Of a DNA stretch of 7,398 nucleotides, positions 1-5,912 are shown piece by piece (position 1 is the first letter of the stretch; each line of letters begins with the position of its first letter). The position numbers and the translations under genes are program-made. Below the pieces are notes generated by a model. That model had not been told where the DNA came from and ran no database searches. It saw only the letters and a program-made list of their open reading frames with translations. The DNA is from an uncultured Eubacteriales bacterium (GTDB lineage Bacteria; Bacillota; Clostridia; Oscillospirales; CAG-272): NCBI GenBank assembly GCA_900321265.1, contig ONVJ01000211.1, positions 1 through 7,398 of the forward strand, written 5' to 3'.

Positions 1-48
1 ACCGCAATTCTCGAGCAGAATCTGCGGTATCCTGTCCGCAGATTCTGC
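1..48. repeat. Alternating inverted copies of an 11-base word
   Basis: The word GAATCTGCGGT stands at 18-28. Its inverted form is at 36-45 (CCGCAGATTC) and at 1-10 (ACCGCAATTC, one G missing). A further direct copy lies at 93-103. Bases 15-27 and 36-48 form a perfect 13-bp inverted repeat with an 8-base loop. Because copies alternate in orientation, copy 36-45 can pair either with 18-27 or with 93-102, but not both. The upstream gene is outside the window, so this could be its transcript end, a cruciform, or part of a small palindromic repeat element. No coding sequence was seen in 1-170. Confidence 0.75.
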
Positions 49-86
49 GGGGGTGTTAAAAAAGTCGGACTTTTTTAACACCCCCG
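48..86. repeat. Perfect long hairpin, possible upstream terminator
   Basis: Left arm GGGGGTGTTAAAAAAGT (49-65) and right arm ACTTTTTTAACACCCCC (69-85) are perfect reverse complements around a CGG loop. A C48-G86 pair extends the stem to 18 bp. The A6 and T6 runs lie inside the stem, so a short GTCGGAC core flanked by A6 and T6 could act as a bidirectional intrinsic terminator. The structure lies upstream of the promoter at 141 and so is not in the next gene's mRNA. It is enclosed by the arms 36-45 and 93-102, giving a 67-bp palindromic unit that could also be a MITE-like or REP-like element. Confidence 0.7.
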
Positions 87-140
87 TCTCTTGAATCTGC
101 GGTTTCCGGTTGCGTATCCGCGGCATGACGCGTCAGGTAC

Positions 141-169
141 TTGACAGCCGGGTGATGTTCGGGTATAAT
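141..169 (+). promoter_or_regulatory. Consensus sigma-A promoter of the AAA+ operon
   Basis: TTGACA at 141-146 and TATAAT at 164-169 are separated by exactly 17 bases, a perfect match to the housekeeping consensus. Transcription would start near 176, leaving a leader of about 55 nt before the ATG at 231. Confidence 0.9.
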
Positions 170-230
170 AATTGCAATATGGATTTAAGGCTTTACAAAG
201 AAAGGAAAAGTTGAAAAACGGTAGCGAAAA

Positions 231-2174
231 ATGGCTGTCTTTCTTTCAAGATGTTCCGCTGATCAGGATTTCGCGCTTGAACACATCGGAGAACTCGGGG
301 GTTTTTACGGGCGGGTCTTCACGAAGATCTCGCAATACTGTACTGCGGAGCATATCCTGACCCGGTTCACATTCTCGACCTACAAACTGACGGCGGATAC
401 TCCCGGCGACTGTGAGAGGATCATCCGCGCGGCCTGGTCGGAAGTCTTCCCCGGGCATGAGGACCGCGTCCGGGTCATGACCGTGCCATATTCCGAAGAT
501 GTCGAAGGGACGGTCATAAAGCAGGTCCTTTCGAACTACTACGGCGTCGAGAGCTACCAGAGATTCGCCGCCGAGCTCTATCTGTCTGCTCCGATCCTCA
601 AAAAGAACAGATCGTCTGGCGCCCTTATGCTGCAGGACTATCTCTTTGCGATCGACCCGGGCTGCGGCTTTACCACTCTTCTTTCCTCGCTCGGGGATTA
701 CCTGACCAAGCTCGGGATGCTCGGAGAAGGGAAGGGCAGTGAGAAGAAGTGCAGATACGCCGAATTCACCGCCGCGAACGAGACCGGGAACGGAAAGACT
801 TCGGTCGACGACATGATCGAGCGCTTCTGCGGAGACTATCTCGACGACGTCAACATCGTCGGGATCGACGTCAGCCACTTCCTTGAGGGAGACAGACTGT
901 CGGATCTCAGAGACATGCTTCGCAGGCTCCGCCGCTTTCAGGAGGGCACCTATTTCGCCTTCCGTGTCCCCTTCCTTGAGAAAAAGGAACTTGACCGGGT
1001 GACGTCGGTCTTTTCGGACGTACAGCTGACCCGGGTGATCGAGGTGCCCCCGCTTCACCAGAGCGTCCTTGCCGAGACGATGTGGGACAGGCTGCGCTCC
1101 TTCGGGATCGAGCCCGACGCCTCTGTCATCGACGCTTTCTTCGCGAGGATCGGGCGGGAAAAAACCGACGGCAGATTTTACGGTTTCAGTACTGTCGAGA
1201 AGGTTGTCGCCGAAATGGTGCTGACGAAGGCGTCGCGTGACGCTGAAAAGCAGGCGGCGGGGGAGAGCGTAAACCTGTCGGTGATAAAGGCGGAGGATCT
1301 TCCCGGAGATTTTTCCGAGGTCAGACAGGAGAGATCGGGATACGACGAGCTCGCCGAGCTCATCGGCATGGAAAAGATCACCGAAAGGGTGAAGGAGATC
1401 GTCGCCCAGGTCAAACTGGCGATGAAGAACGAAAAGCTTGACCGGCCCTGCATCCACATGCGCTTTCTCGGCCATCCCGGGACCGGCAAGACGACGGTCG
1501 CGAGGATTATCGGAAGGATCTTCCGCGACGAGGGAATACTCCGCAAGGGAGCCTTCCTAGAATACAGCGCGAGGATGCTCTGCGCCGAGTATGTCGGACA
1601 GACGGCGGTAAAGACCGCCTCGATCTGCCGCGACGCCTACGGATCGGTGCTCTTCATCGACGAGGCCTACGCCCTCTACCAGAACGACGAAAATCACAAC
1701 GACTACGGCAGAGAGGCGCTGACGACGCTGATCTCGGAAATGGAGAACCACCGCGACGACATGCTCGTCATCATGGCGGGCTATACCGACGACATGGAGA
1801 TCCTCATGCGGGGCAACGCGGGCCTGAGGAGCCGCATGCCCTACGCGATATCCTTCCCGAACTATACCAAGGAACAGCTGTTTGAGATCTTCATGCTCAT
1901 GGTGAGAAAGCATTTCTCATATACCGAAAGCCTTGAAAAAGAGGCCAGGAGATTCTTTGAAGACCTGTCGGACGAATATGTGGACTCAAAGGAGTTCGCC
2001 AACGCCAGATTTGTCCGCAATCTCTACGAGCGGACCTGGTCGAAGTGCGCGCTCCGCGCGTCGCTGTCGGGCGGAGAATGCAGCGAGCTGACGGGCGAGG
2101 ACTTCCTCGCGGCATCGTCCGAGCGGGAGTTCAGCGAAAAACTCACTGTCAAAAAAGCAAGGATCGGATTCTGA
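231..2174 (+). CDS. AAA+ ATPase, CbbX/SpoVK-like, with degenerate N-terminal AAA half
   Basis: This 647-aa protein is predicted cytoplasmic, with no signal or membrane segment. The C-terminal module (about 370-640) has Walker A GHPGTGKT (414-421), a CbbX-like YVGQTA segment (454-459), Walker B VLFIDE (473-478), sensor-1-like AGYT (516-519), arginine-finger GLRSRM (531-536) and sensor-2-like NARFVRNL (591-598). These define the CbbX/SpoVK AAA+ clade, whose members remodel protein partners as hexamers. The N-terminal half has a P-loop-like IDPGCGFTT (141-149) with Phe where Lys is expected, plus a Walker-B-like stretch, NIVGID (208-213). It looks like a second, inactive AAA domain. The ATG at 231 is the first start in frame, because a TAG lies at 222-224. 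Its ribosome site is poor: AAAGGA at 201-206 is 24 nt away. A later start is possible. The substrate is unknown. Downstream is a BadF-like ATPase gene 21 nt away. Confidence 0.9.
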   Translation: MAVFLSRCSADQDFALEHIGELGGFYGRVFTKISQYCTAEHILTRFTFSTYKLTADTPGDCERIIRAAWSEVFPGHEDRVRVMTVPYSEDVEGTVIKQVLSNYYGVESYQRFAAELYLSAPILKKNRSSGALMLQDYLFAIDPGCGFTTLLSSLGDYLTKLGMLGEGKGSEKKCRYAEFTAANETGNGKTSVDDMIERFCGDYLDDVNIVGIDVSHFLEGDRLSDLRDMLRRLRRFQEGTYFAFRVPFLEKKELDRVTSVFSDVQLTRVIEVPPLHQSVLAETMWDRLRSFGIEPDASVIDAFFARIGREKTDGRFYGFSTVEKVVAEMVLTKASRDAEKQAAGESVNLSVIKAEDLPGDFSEVRQERSGYDELAELIGMEKITERVKEIVAQVKLAMKNEKLDRPCIHMRFLGHPGTGKTTVARIIGRIFRDEGILRKGAFLEYSARMLCAEYVGQTAVKTASICRDAYGSVLFIDEAYALYQNDENHNDYGREALTTLISEMENHRDDMLVIMAGYTDDMEILMRGNAGLRSRMPYAISFPNYTKEQLFEIFMLMVRKHFSYTESLEKEARRFFEDLSDEYVDSKEFANARFVRNLYERTWSKCALRASLSGGECSELTGEDFLAASSEREFSEKLTVKKARIGF

Positions 2175-2195
2175 GCAGCTGAAAGAGGAGAGAAA

Positions 2196-3140
2196 ATGTC
2201 ATATTATCTTGCGCTCGATTCGGGGGGGACAAAGACCGAGACGCTGGTCTACGACGCCGACGGACACATCATCGTCAGGGATATCACGCCCGGCTGCAAC
2301 GCGATGGACGTCGGGGCCGAGGTCGCCTCGTCGAGGATAATCGATGCGCTGGAGCGCGTCAGGAAATACTTCCCCGAAGGCAGGCCGGAGCGAGCCTTCT
2401 GCGGGCTCGCATCGGTGAACTACTACCGTGACAGGCTCCTCGGCAGGCCGAAGGAGGTCTTCTCCGACTGGAATATCGTCTGGGAGGACGACGGACGCGG
2501 GATGATATCCTCGGTGCTGGGCCGCGGCGACGGCGGCTGCATCGTCTGCGGGACGGGATCGAGCATGTTCTGCCGCCGGGGCGGAGAGATGATGCACACC
2601 GGAGGCTGGGGATATCTGATGGATACCGTCGGCAGCGGCTTCATGCTTGGGCGCGATGCCCTCAGAGCCTCTCTGAGACAGTTCGACGGCAGGGGAGAGA
2701 AGACTCTTCTCTACGAACTGGTCAGTGAAAAGCTGGGTGCCCGGCCGGAGAACAGCATACCCGAGATCTATGCGGGAGGCAGGCCCTTCATAGCCTCCTT
2801 TGCCGGGACCGTCTTTGCCGCGAGAGGCGCCGGAGACGCCGTGGCGTCGGAGATATTCGATCACAACGCCAAGGCCCTCGCGGACATGACCTTCGTCGGT
2901 GAAAGGTTCTATCGCGAAAGATACAGGCTTGTCCTGAGCGGAGGAATTTTCAGGTCGTTCCCCGAATACGCCGAAGCCGTCAGATCGATGGGATCTCCTC
3001 TCGCAGACATGATCAGGGCGGAAGTCCCTCCGGTGTTCGGATGCGCGATCGAGAATCTGATGTACGACGCCGGCTTCGATATCGACGCCTTCCGGGAGGT
3101 CTTCATGAAGGACTACGCGCGCGTCTGCGGCAAACAGTGA
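2196..3140 (+). CDS. BadF/BadG/BcrA/BcrD-type ATPase, N-acetylglucosamine-kinase-like
   Basis: This is a 314-aa actin/hexokinase-fold (ASKHA) protein. Visible motifs are phosphate-1 DSGGTKTE (8-15), GLA (70-72), an acidic EDDG segment (97-100) where the catalytic Asp is expected, phosphate-2 GTGSS (119-123), the family signature GGWGYLMDTVGSGF (136-149), DGRGEKT (164-170), adenosine-site LSGGIF (247-252) and the C-terminal PPVFGCAIENL (278-288). Length and motif order fit the N-acetylglucosamine-kinase-like branch. They do not fit the Fe-S-containing CoA-dehydratase activators, since no CxxC cluster is seen. It probably phosphorylates an amino sugar or related sugar in the cytoplasm, but the substrate cannot be read from sequence. 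AGAGGAG (2184-2190) sits 5 nt before the ATG. The 21-nt gap after the AAA+ gene and lack of a separate promoter imply one operon. Confidence 0.87.
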   Translation: MSYYLALDSGGTKTETLVYDADGHIIVRDITPGCNAMDVGAEVASSRIIDALERVRKYFPEGRPERAFCGLASVNYYRDRLLGRPKEVFSDWNIVWEDDGRGMISSVLGRGDGGCIVCGTGSSMFCRRGGEMMHTGGWGYLMDTVGSGFMLGRDALRASLRQFDGRGEKTLLYELVSEKLGARPENSIPEIYAGGRPFIASFAGTVFAARGAGDAVASEIFDHNAKALADMTFVGERFYRERYRLVLSGGIFRSFPEYAEAVRSMGSPLADMIRAEVPPVFGCAIENLMYDAGFDIDAFREVFMKDYARVCGKQ

Positions 3141-3175
3141 CCGACGATATTCGCTCTTGATACCGGATCCGTCGG
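3141..3175 (+). other. Weak inverted repeat after the kinase-like gene
   Basis: CCGACG (3141-3146) and CGTCGG (3170-3175) can pair directly after the stop codon, with a 23-base loop. No U-run follows, so it is not a convincing intrinsic terminator. It may stabilise the mRNA 3' end or be chance. No better terminator is seen before the next promoter. Confidence 0.3.
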
Positions 3176-3185
3176 GAAATATATG

Positions 3186-3243
3186 AAAAAAACGCAAAAA
3201 ATCCGAACAAACTGTTGACAAGCATTCATTACACAGGTATAAT
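3186..3243 (+). promoter_or_regulatory. Consensus sigma-A promoter with A-tract UP element
   Basis: TTGACA (3215-3220) and TATAAT (3238-3243) are spaced by 17 bases. Two A-tracts, A7 at 3186-3192 and A6 at 3196-3201, lie about one helical turn apart just upstream, as in UP elements or bent DNA. Transcription would start near 3250 and give a leader of about 24 nt. This is an unusually strong promoter for an orphan transposase-like gene. Confidence 0.9.
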
Positions 3244-3273
3244 ATAAAAAACCAAATAATAAAGGAGTCCGTT

Positions 3274-3708
3274 ATGGGAAAAACCAAGTTCACCAACGAA
3301 TACAAGGCAAATCTTGTTATCGAGTCCATCAGGGCCGAGAGTTCCATCAGCCAGATCGCCGAGAGAGAGGGCGTGAGCCGCATCGAGCTTCACGGCTGGA
3401 AGAAGGAGTTCATGGACAACGTCGAGCGTCCTTTCACAGTCAGACAGGATGAGAAGCAGATAAAAAAGCTCAAAAAAGAGTTCAAGAACCGCGAAGACGA
3501 GCTGACGAAGCAGATCGAAGGTCTGGAAGCCGATATCGAGTGGCTGCAGAGCGTAATAGGCGGCAACATAAAGAAGAAAGAACTGGCGAAGATCGCCCAG
3601 GCCGACGGCGACCTCAATCTCCGCCGCAGATGCGAGCTCCTCGGCATCAACAGGGCCAGAGTCTACTATGTATCCAAGAAAAAGAAAGTCTCCAAAGACG
3701 AAGAATAA
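3274..3708 (+). CDS. Orphan IS3-type OrfA-like HTH protein with OrfB N-terminal piece
   Basis: This is a 144-aa basic protein. Residues 6-45 match the transposase HTH_Tnp_1 pattern (FTNEYKANLVIESI, then ISQIAEREGVSRIELHGWKKEF). Residues about 58-95 form a Lys/Glu-rich heptad coiled coil ending in EADIEWLQ, as in the IS3 OrfA leucine zipper. Residues 112-132 (DGDLNLRRRCELLGINRARVYY region) resemble the opening of IS3 OrfB, here in the same frame as OrfA. The protein then stops, so the DDE integrase core is missing, and none is found downstream. AAAGGAG (3261-3267) is 6 nt before the ATG. The gene stands alone between a consensus promoter and an intrinsic terminator. It may be an insertion-sequence remnant or a transposase-derived DNA-binding regulator. 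The complete expression signals favour a maintained gene, but this is inference. Confidence 0.8.
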   Translation: MGKTKFTNEYKANLVIESIRAESSISQIAEREGVSRIELHGWKKEFMDNVERPFTVRQDEKQIKKLKKEFKNREDELTKQIEGLEADIEWLQSVIGGNIKKKELAKIAQADGDLNLRRRCELLGINRARVYYVSKKKKVSKDEE

Positions 3709-3730
3709 GTATTAATATTTATTTGAAGAA

Positions 3731-3778
3731 GGGTTGTAAAAGTACTCGTGAAACGGGTATTTTGGCAACCCCTTTTTT
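3731..3778 (+). terminator. Rho-independent terminator of the OrfA-like gene
   Basis: The left arm GGGTTGTAAAAGTAC (3731-3745) pairs with GTATTTTGGCAACCC (3757-3771), with one mismatch and two G-U pairs. The apex can pair further as CGT/ACG around GAA. A T6 run follows at 3773-3778. It lies 23 nt after the stop codon and is the clearest terminator in the window. Confidence 0.92.
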
Positions 3779-3834
3779 CACGCCTTGCCGGGCATGACCG
3801 CATAGCCGTTCGGGAGAAATGCAAACCGATTTGG

Positions 3835-3882
3835 AATTTTTTTAAAAATCCCCTTGACAAGCAGGATACTTCGTGATATGAT
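3835..3882 (+). promoter_or_regulatory. Promoter of the padR operon with UP element and extended -10
   Basis: TTGACA (3854-3859) and TATGAT (3877-3882) are 17 bases apart. TGA (3874-3876) directly before the -10 makes it an extended -10 promoter. The A/T stretch 3835-3849, just upstream of the -35, is a likely UP element. Transcription should start near 3889. Confidence 0.88.
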
Positions 3883-3909
3883 ATATACCGCAACAGGAAA
3901 TATATCGCG
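3872..3909. promoter_or_regulatory. Candidate PadR operator
   Basis: CGTGATAT (3872-3879) is repeated inverted as ATATCGCG (3902-3909), with 7 of 8 positions matching. The half-sites flank the -10 and the expected start site, with centres 30 bp apart. PadR proteins commonly repress their own promoter at dyads near the -10. The sequence does not clearly match the known ATGT/ACAT-type PadR half-sites, so this is only a candidate. Confidence 0.35.
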
Positions 3910-3923
3910 AAAGGAGCCATATT

Positions 3924-4235
3924 ATGGACGTACAGCTCAAGCGCGGCCTGCTTGACGTTTGCGTTCTGGCGGCGATAAAGACCGGGGATTCCTACGGGTA
4001 TAAGATAATAAAGGATCTGAAGCCATACGTGGAACTCTCGGAATCGACGCTCTATACGATACTCAAACGCCTCGAAGCGGCAAAAATGCTGACGGTCCGG
4101 ACGGCGGAGCATGAGGGAAGACTCAGAAAGTATTACCGTATCACTCCGGCGGGTCTTGGCAGGATCGAGGATTTCAAAAACGAATGGAAGGAAGTAGTCT
4201 CCATCTGGCAGTTTGTTGCTAAGGAGGACGAATGA
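3924..4235 (+). CDS. PadR-family transcriptional regulator
   Basis: This 103-aa cytoplasmic winged-helix protein is of the short PadR type. The diagnostic pattern is present in order: LKRGLLDVCVLAAI (5-18), GDSYGYKIIKDL (21-32), LSESTLYTILKRLE (38-51, the recognition helix), then the wing GRLRKYYRITPAG (65-77). A short C-terminal helix would form the dimer contact. AAGGAG (3911-3916) lies 7 nt before the ATG. It is the first gene of an operon with a DUF1700 and a DUF4097 gene, a cassette seen often in Firmicutes. It probably represses this operon, possibly relieved by a small ligand or by the membrane partner. The ligand cannot be predicted. Confidence 0.93.
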   Translation: MDVQLKRGLLDVCVLAAIKTGDSYGYKIIKDLKPYVELSESTLYTILKRLEAAKMLTVRTAEHEGRLRKYYRITPAGLGRIEDFKNEWKEVVSIWQFVAKEDE

Positions 4236-4239
4236 CGTC

Positions 4240-4851
4240 ATGAACAAAGAAGAATTTCTGTCCGAACTCAGATCAGGTCTGTCCGGCCTGCCCTCGGACG
4301 AGATCGACGGCAGGGTGTCGTTCTACGGCGAGATGATCGACGACCGCATCGAGGAGGGTGCAGGAGAGGAGGCGGCGGTCGCCGGGATCGGGACGGTCGA
4401 TCAGGTCGTCTCCCAGATCCTCTCGGAGATACCGCTGACGAAGATCGTGAAAGAGAAGATCAGGCCGAAGGAGGGCAAAAGGTCGGGGTGGAGGACGGTC
4501 CTCATAATCCTCGGCTTCCCGCTCTGGTTTCCGCTGCTCGTCGCCGCGGCGGCGGTGTTGCTGTCGCTCTATATCGCGGTATGGGCGGTCATCATATCGC
4601 TCTGGGCGGTCGAGGCGGCCTTCATCATATCCGCGCTGGCGGGATTTGCCGCCTTCGGGGCATATATGATCCTCGGCGACCGGATGCTCGCGCTCGCATT
4701 TCTCGGAGCCGGGCTCTTCCTCGCGGGGCTGTCGATCCTCTTCTTCTTCGCCTGCGCCGCGGCGTCCCGCGGGATGATCCTTCTTACTAAGAAAATGGCT
4801 ATAGGCGTCAAGAGACTCTTCATCCGAAAGGAAGGAAAACAGGAAAAATGA
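4240..4851 (+). CDS. DUF1700 (HAAS-type) multi-pass membrane protein
   Basis: This is a 203-aa protein. Residues 1-70 form the helical cytoplasmic DUF1700/HAAS-type domain (EEFLSELRSGLSGLP, then a Tyr/Glu-rich FYGEMIDDRIEEG helix and a GIGTVDQVVSQIL helix). Residues about 84-175 hold at least three hydrophobic stretches (84-118, 120-145, 148-175), with basic residues on the tail (184-203). The start at 4240 is chosen because its first 15 residues match the family and no earlier ATG is in frame. AAGGAGG (4221-4227), inside the padR 3' end, is 12 nt upstream, longer than usual. The TTG at 4213 would add nine residues but lacks a ribosome site. The gene starts 4 nt after padR stops, and its TGA overlaps the next ATG. 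Family members are thought to transmit or modulate PadR-linked envelope signals. This is not proven here. Confidence 0.88.
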   Translation: MNKEEFLSELRSGLSGLPSDEIDGRVSFYGEMIDDRIEEGAGEEAAVAGIGTVDQVVSQILSEIPLTKIVKEKIRPKEGKRSGWRTVLIILGFPLWFPLLVAAAAVLLSLYIAVWAVIISLWAVEAAFIISALAGFAAFGAYMILGDRMLALAFLGAGLFLAGLSILFFFACAAASRGMILLTKKMAIGVKRLFIRKEGKQEK

Positions 4852-5807
4852 AAAAAGCTTTTATCATCATCGCGGTCGTGCTGGTCGTTGCCGGGCTTGC
4901 CGTCATGGCGGGAGTCATGATCGCGGTCAGATTTGATTTTGGGAAGTTCAAAAAGACGAACACCGTTACTAACACATATGCTCCCGAGGGAACCTTTACC
5001 TCGGTCGATATCGACACCGACACCGCCGATATCCTCCTTCTGCCGCCGGATGACGGGCAGCTGAAGGTCGTATGCGAGGAGACCGAGAAGATAAAGCATT
5101 CTGTCACGGTCGAAGATTCGGTCCTGTTGATAAAGGTCGAGGACACGAGAGACTGGACCGACAGGATCTTCTTCTTCGCCGACTCGATGAAGATCACGGT
5201 ATATCTTCCCGCGGGAAAATACGAAAGCATAAAGATCAGGGAGGAGACCGGCGACGTCTCGCTGCCGTCGGACTTCTCATTCGGGGACATCGACATAAAG
5301 ATCAGCACCGGGAATGTCGACTGCTCGGCGTCCGCCGACGGGGAGATCGGGATCGAGAGCTCGACGGGGAACATCACGCTGTCGGGGACGGCTTCGAAGA
5401 GCGCGGTGCTCAAAGCCTCGACAGGTCACGTCAGCGTCGACGGGGTGACGGTCTCGGACGGTCTCTCGGTCAGGGTCTCGACCGGAAAGACGACGGTCGC
5501 GGACACCGTCTGCGGCAGCTTCGAGACCGACGGCAGCACCGGCAGGCTGACGATGAGGAATCTCACGTCGGGCAGCTTCAATATCGAAAGAGGCACCGGC
5601 GACGTGTTATTCGAGGACTGCGACGCCGGGGAGATCAGGGTCAAGACCTCCACCGGAGACGTCACCGGGACTCTCCTGACCGGCAAGAACTTTGTTACAG
5701 GCACCTCGACGGGATCTGTCAGGGTCCCGGCGTCCTCGCCCGACGGAGGCAGATGCGAGATCAGGACGTCGACCGGGGAGATCTCAATAAGCGTGAAAGA
5801 GGGCTGA
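4848..5807 (+). CDS. DUF4097 membrane-anchored beta-helix protein
   Basis: This 319-aa protein has one N-terminal hydrophobic segment (4-27) after MKK, with no cysteine lipobox, so it is likely an uncleaved anchor with the bulk outside the membrane. Residues about 47-130 are beta-rich. From 133 on, ten turns carry a [S/E/G]TG triplet at 133, 153, 172, 191, 211, 230, 249, 268, 287 and 308. The spacing is 19-21 residues, typically followed by a small polar residue and Val/Ile. This is the DUF4097 'putative adhesin' beta-solenoid pattern. Its ATG shares ATGA with the DUF1700 stop, implying translational coupling. GGAAGG and AGGA lie just upstream. Role inferred: an envelope or surface structural or sensing protein regulated by PadR. 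No enzyme motif was seen. Confidence 0.9.
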   Translation: MKKAFIIIAVVLVVAGLAVMAGVMIAVRFDFGKFKKTNTVTNTYAPEGTFTSVDIDTDTADILLLPPDDGQLKVVCEETEKIKHSVTVEDSVLLIKVEDTRDWTDRIFFFADSMKITVYLPAGKYESIKIREETGDVSLPSDFSFGDIDIKISTGNVDCSASADGEIGIESSTGNITLSGTASKSAVLKASTGHVSVDGVTVSDGLSVRVSTGKTTVADTVCGSFETDGSTGRLTMRNLTSGSFNIERGTGDVLFEDCDAGEIRVKTSTGDVTGTLLTGKNFVTGTSTGSVRVPASSPDGGRCEIRTSTGEISISVKEG

Positions 5808-5813
5808 GCCCTC
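5799..5813 (+). other. Stop-codon hairpin after the DUF4097 gene
   Basis: GAGGGC (5799-5804) and GCCCTC (5808-5813) are perfect reverse complements, with the TGA stop as the three-base loop. Another short palindrome, CCGCG-C-CGCGG (5813-5823), follows. There is no U-run, so intrinsic termination is doubtful. It could protect the 3' end or be a weak transcription boundary. Confidence 0.4.
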
Positions 5814-5840
5814 CGCGCCGCGGATGTAACGCTTTGTCAC

Positions 5841-5869
5841 TTTACTCTTTTGCCGATCCGTGATATACT
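5841..5869 (+). promoter_or_regulatory. Extended -10 promoter for the XRE-region-4 operon
   Basis: TATACT (5864-5869) is preceded by TGA (5861-5863), an extended -10. The -35 candidate TTTACT (5841-5846) gives a 17-base spacer but matches the consensus at only four positions. The start site would be near 5876, giving a leader of about 107 nt with three hairpins. The weaker -35 suggests control, unlike the other promoters here. Confidence 0.75.
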
Positions 5870-5879
5870 AAGTGCGGAT

Positions 5880-5895
5880 GCCGGGATAACCCGGC
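5880..5895 (+). other. Short leader hairpin
   Basis: GCCGGG (5880-5885) and CCCGGC (5890-5895) pair around ATAA, at the very 5' end of the predicted mRNA. No U-run follows, so it is not a terminator. Such 5' stems often stabilise mRNA. Confidence 0.45.
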
Positions 5896-5912
5896 TCCGC
5901 GCCGCATACCTG

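Noticed and set aside
246..1475. 409-codon reverse-strand open frame opposite the AAA+ gene
   Set aside because: The protein is rich in His/Asp/Arg with no recognisable motif, and the plus strand has complete AAA+ motifs. It is a codon-bias shadow in G+C-rich DNA.
2199..3383. 394-codon reverse-strand open frame across the kinase-like gene and the next promoter
   Set aside because: It runs through an intergenic region with a perfect forward promoter and into the OrfA-like gene. It has no domain and no ribosome site, so it is a shadow.
3462..3797. A-AAA-AAG slippery heptamer at 3462-3468 in the correct phase, with an open -1 frame to 3797
   Set aside because: IS3 elements use such slips to make OrfAB, but here the -1 frame encodes Arg/Gln-rich sequence with no OrfB similarity. 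The OrfB-like residues are already in frame 0. The A-run is best explained by Lys codons.
5244..5773. Possible CRISPR-like or DNA tandem repeat array
   Set aside because: The periodicity is at the protein level (TG triplets every 19-21 residues) inside an intact reading frame. The DNA copies are diverged and there are no spacers.
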